Shown: piece after piece, positions 14,135 to 14,920 of the stretch
Layout of the letters: every line of letters starts with the position of its first letter
Position numbering within the stretch: position 1 is the first letter of the stretch
Source: JAILLW01 sp045640905
Lineage (GTDB): Bacteria; Bacillota; Clostridia; Lachnospirales; Lachnospiraceae
DNA length: 14,920 nucleotides
Direction: 5' to 3'
NCBI GenBank assembly: GCA_045640905.1
Contig: JAZUFW010000027.1
Location: 1 to 14,920 of the forward strand
Notes under the pieces: model-generated
The model's input: only the letters and a program-made list of their open reading frames with translations
Told to the model about the DNA's origin: nothing
The model's database searches: none
Position numbers and translations under genes: made by a program

Positions 14135-14395
14135 TCATATAAATACACATATATTCTGCCCAATTACAAAGCCGCATACACGGAATTTCAATCGGGTTTC
14201 AATTAAGTCGATATATTAAGCGTAACAAAATAAAGTTAACACAACGAAATAGCAGTTAACTAAATTCATACCATAAAGCCGCACCGCACAACTTTGCAGC
14301 TTTACATATCATATTTACTAATGATATGGGTTATTTACCCACCACGCTTAACATAAATTTTCCTCTGTTATTAATTAGTAAAACCTACTCCAATG
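14135..14395 (-). promoter_or_regulatory. Structured leader with antiterminator segment and nested hairpins
   Basis: This region has no ordinary gene. Reading the minus strand, segment 1 (14355-14342, over the start of the short reading frame) can pair with segment 2 (14225-14212) in 14 contiguous pairs including 3 G.U. Segment 2 (14225-14210, TTACGCTTAATATATC) can instead pair with terminator segment 3 (14130-14115, GATATCTTAAGCGTAA) in 15 of 16 positions. Between segments 1 and 2 lie two hairpins: 14305-14328 (8 pairs) and 14274-14304 (9 pairs). Between segments 2 and 3 lies one: 14159-14196 (7 outer pairs plus an inner stem). The two alternatives exclude each other, as in classic attenuators. 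Confidence 0.7.
14331..14354 (-). CDS. Candidate leader peptide MLSVVGK
   Basis: ATG at 14354-14352 opens a seven-codon frame (MLSVVGK) that ends with TAA at 14333-14331. AGAGGA (14366-14361) lies 6 bases upstream, a good Shine-Dalgarno at good spacing. Its first codons form segment 1 of the alternative pairing in the leader, so a ribosome on this frame would control which structure forms. Its end lies in a small hairpin (TGGGT/ACCCA). The peptide is too short to identify by composition. The case rests on the ribosome binding site and its place in the switch. Confidence 0.55.
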   Translation of the reverse strand: MLSVVGK

Positions 14396-14424
14396 ATGTT
14401 ATCATCACCTTCAGGCAAAGTCAA
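14396..14424 (-). promoter_or_regulatory. Promoter of the mutS2-like operon
   Basis: On the minus strand TTGACT (14424-14419), a 17-base spacer and TAACAT (14401-14396) predict a start near 14389. This would give a leader of about 330 bases that includes the short reading frame, the hairpins and the terminator. A weaker alternative -10 (TAATAT near 14218-14213) would lie inside segment 2. Confidence 0.6.
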
Positions 14425-14461
14425 CCTCGCGCACTCTGCATAATTCATTCGACCTATGATT

Positions 14462-14920
14462 TCACAGTATCATTTCATATGCAACTCTCGGATCTCCTAC
14501 TACTTCCATGTCACAAAGATAAACGATTCCGCATTCCTTGAAACCGGCACCGATAAACGAGCGTCTCATGGCAATATTATCTTCATGTGTATCAATACGC
14601 AAAGATACAGCGCCAAGCTTGCGAGCCTCATCGGCAATCAGTTCGAACCATTTGCGGGTAAGTCCCTGTCCCTGATATTCGGGTGCCAATGCGCCGCGGT
14701 GTGCCACGGCATAACGGGTCCCTTCGGGCGTCAGCCACTCCCCATCTATTACTGCGTACATCGGATCATCTGCACAGGTAAGCGCACATATTCCGACTAT
14801 ATTGTCACCATCAGTCATAACATAACTGATTCCGGCGTTTATATCAGCCTCAAACAGTTCCTTCGACGGATAGCTCCCATGTTGCCACTGATCAACATTT
14901 CTGGATTTTAGCAAGCTTTT
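14462..14920 (-). CDS. GNAT family N-acetyltransferase (5' end outside the window)
   Basis: The visible 152 residues end in ...YEMIL at a TGA (14462-14464) and stay open to the right edge, so the first part is missing. I estimate a few tens of residues, judged from similar proteins that carry a LKxxxVDQWQxGYP stretch after their first helix. The acetyl-CoA site is seen as RGALAPEYQGQGLTRKWF, whose QGQG matches the family's Q/RxxGxG/A loop, followed by the RIDTHEDNIAMRRSFIGAGF motif that is typical before the last strands. These features make it a small-molecule or protein N-acetyltransferase, with unknown substrate. The TTG at 14914-14912 could act as a start, but it lacks a visible ribosome binding site and would cut the N-terminal strand. 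Confidence 0.85.
   Translation of the reverse strand, partial: KSLLKSRNVDQWQHGSYPSKELFEADINAGISYVMTDGDNIVGICALTCADDPMYAVIDGEWLTPEGTRYAVAHRGALAPEYQGQGLTRKWFELIADEARKLGAVSLRIDTHEDNIAMRRSFIGAGFKECGIVYLCDMEVVGDPRVAYEMIL

Noticed and set aside
14056..14461. T-box or known metabolite riboswitch in the mutS2-like leader
   Set aside because: No T-box AGGGTGG consensus and no riboswitch core that I recognise is present. The alternative pairing with the short reading frame explains the structure better.

Overview
The window looks like chromosomal DNA of an anaerobic Gram-positive of the Clostridia, most likely a Lachnospiraceae relative (inferred, no search run). The grounds are AT-rich DNA, strong AGGAGG-type ribosome binding sites, a LytTR/DUF3021 pair beside an ABC exporter, a MutS2-type ATPase and several GGDEF or PAS-like signalling proteins. 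It is a core-like signalling and transport region. No insertion sequence, phage gene or CRISPR array is visible.

Layout. 1-95 holds the start of a minus-strand gene that leaves the window. 96-702 has no gene I can support; it holds that gene's promoter, a short direct repeat, two minus-strand terminators and a GC-rich palindromic repeat whose ends copy the 3' part of the adjacent tRNA. 703-787 is tRNA-Leu(AAG) on the minus strand. 1010-3816 is a plus-strand operon: ABC ATPase, ABC permease, LytTR regulator and DUF3021 membrane protein. 3818-4960 (minus) is a TIGR01212/YhcC-type radical SAM protein fused to a GIY-YIG domain. 5124-6353 (plus) is a soluble orphan histidine kinase. 10102-6359 (minus) is an operon of a His-rich G3E (CobW-like) GTPase, a second G3E-like protein fused to a TIGR03943/DUF1980 domain, and a 7TM GGDEF protein, behind an extended -10 promoter with a palindromic candidate operator at the start site. 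14055-10225 (minus) is a two-gene unit: an Smr-less MutS2-like ATPase and a cytosolic LacI-type sensor fused to GGDEF. The right edge holds a partial GNAT acetyltransferase.

The most interesting signal is the roughly 330-base leader in front of the MutS2-like gene (minus strand, about 14390-14056). It carries a good promoter, a Shine-Dalgarno and seven-codon reading frame (MLSVVGK), nested hairpins and a strong intrinsic terminator that ends only 35 bases before the MutS2 start. One segment (14210-14225) can pair either with the start of the short frame (14 contiguous pairs including 3 G.U) or with the terminator's 5' arm and loop (15 of 16 positions). That is the layout of a ribosome-sensing transcription attenuator: a ribosome held on the short frame would free the segment to break the terminator. 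Bacillus subtilis MutS2 acts on collided ribosomes, so the arrangement suggests a ribosome-rescue factor switched on by ribosome stalling. All pairings were found by eye and no folding was run.
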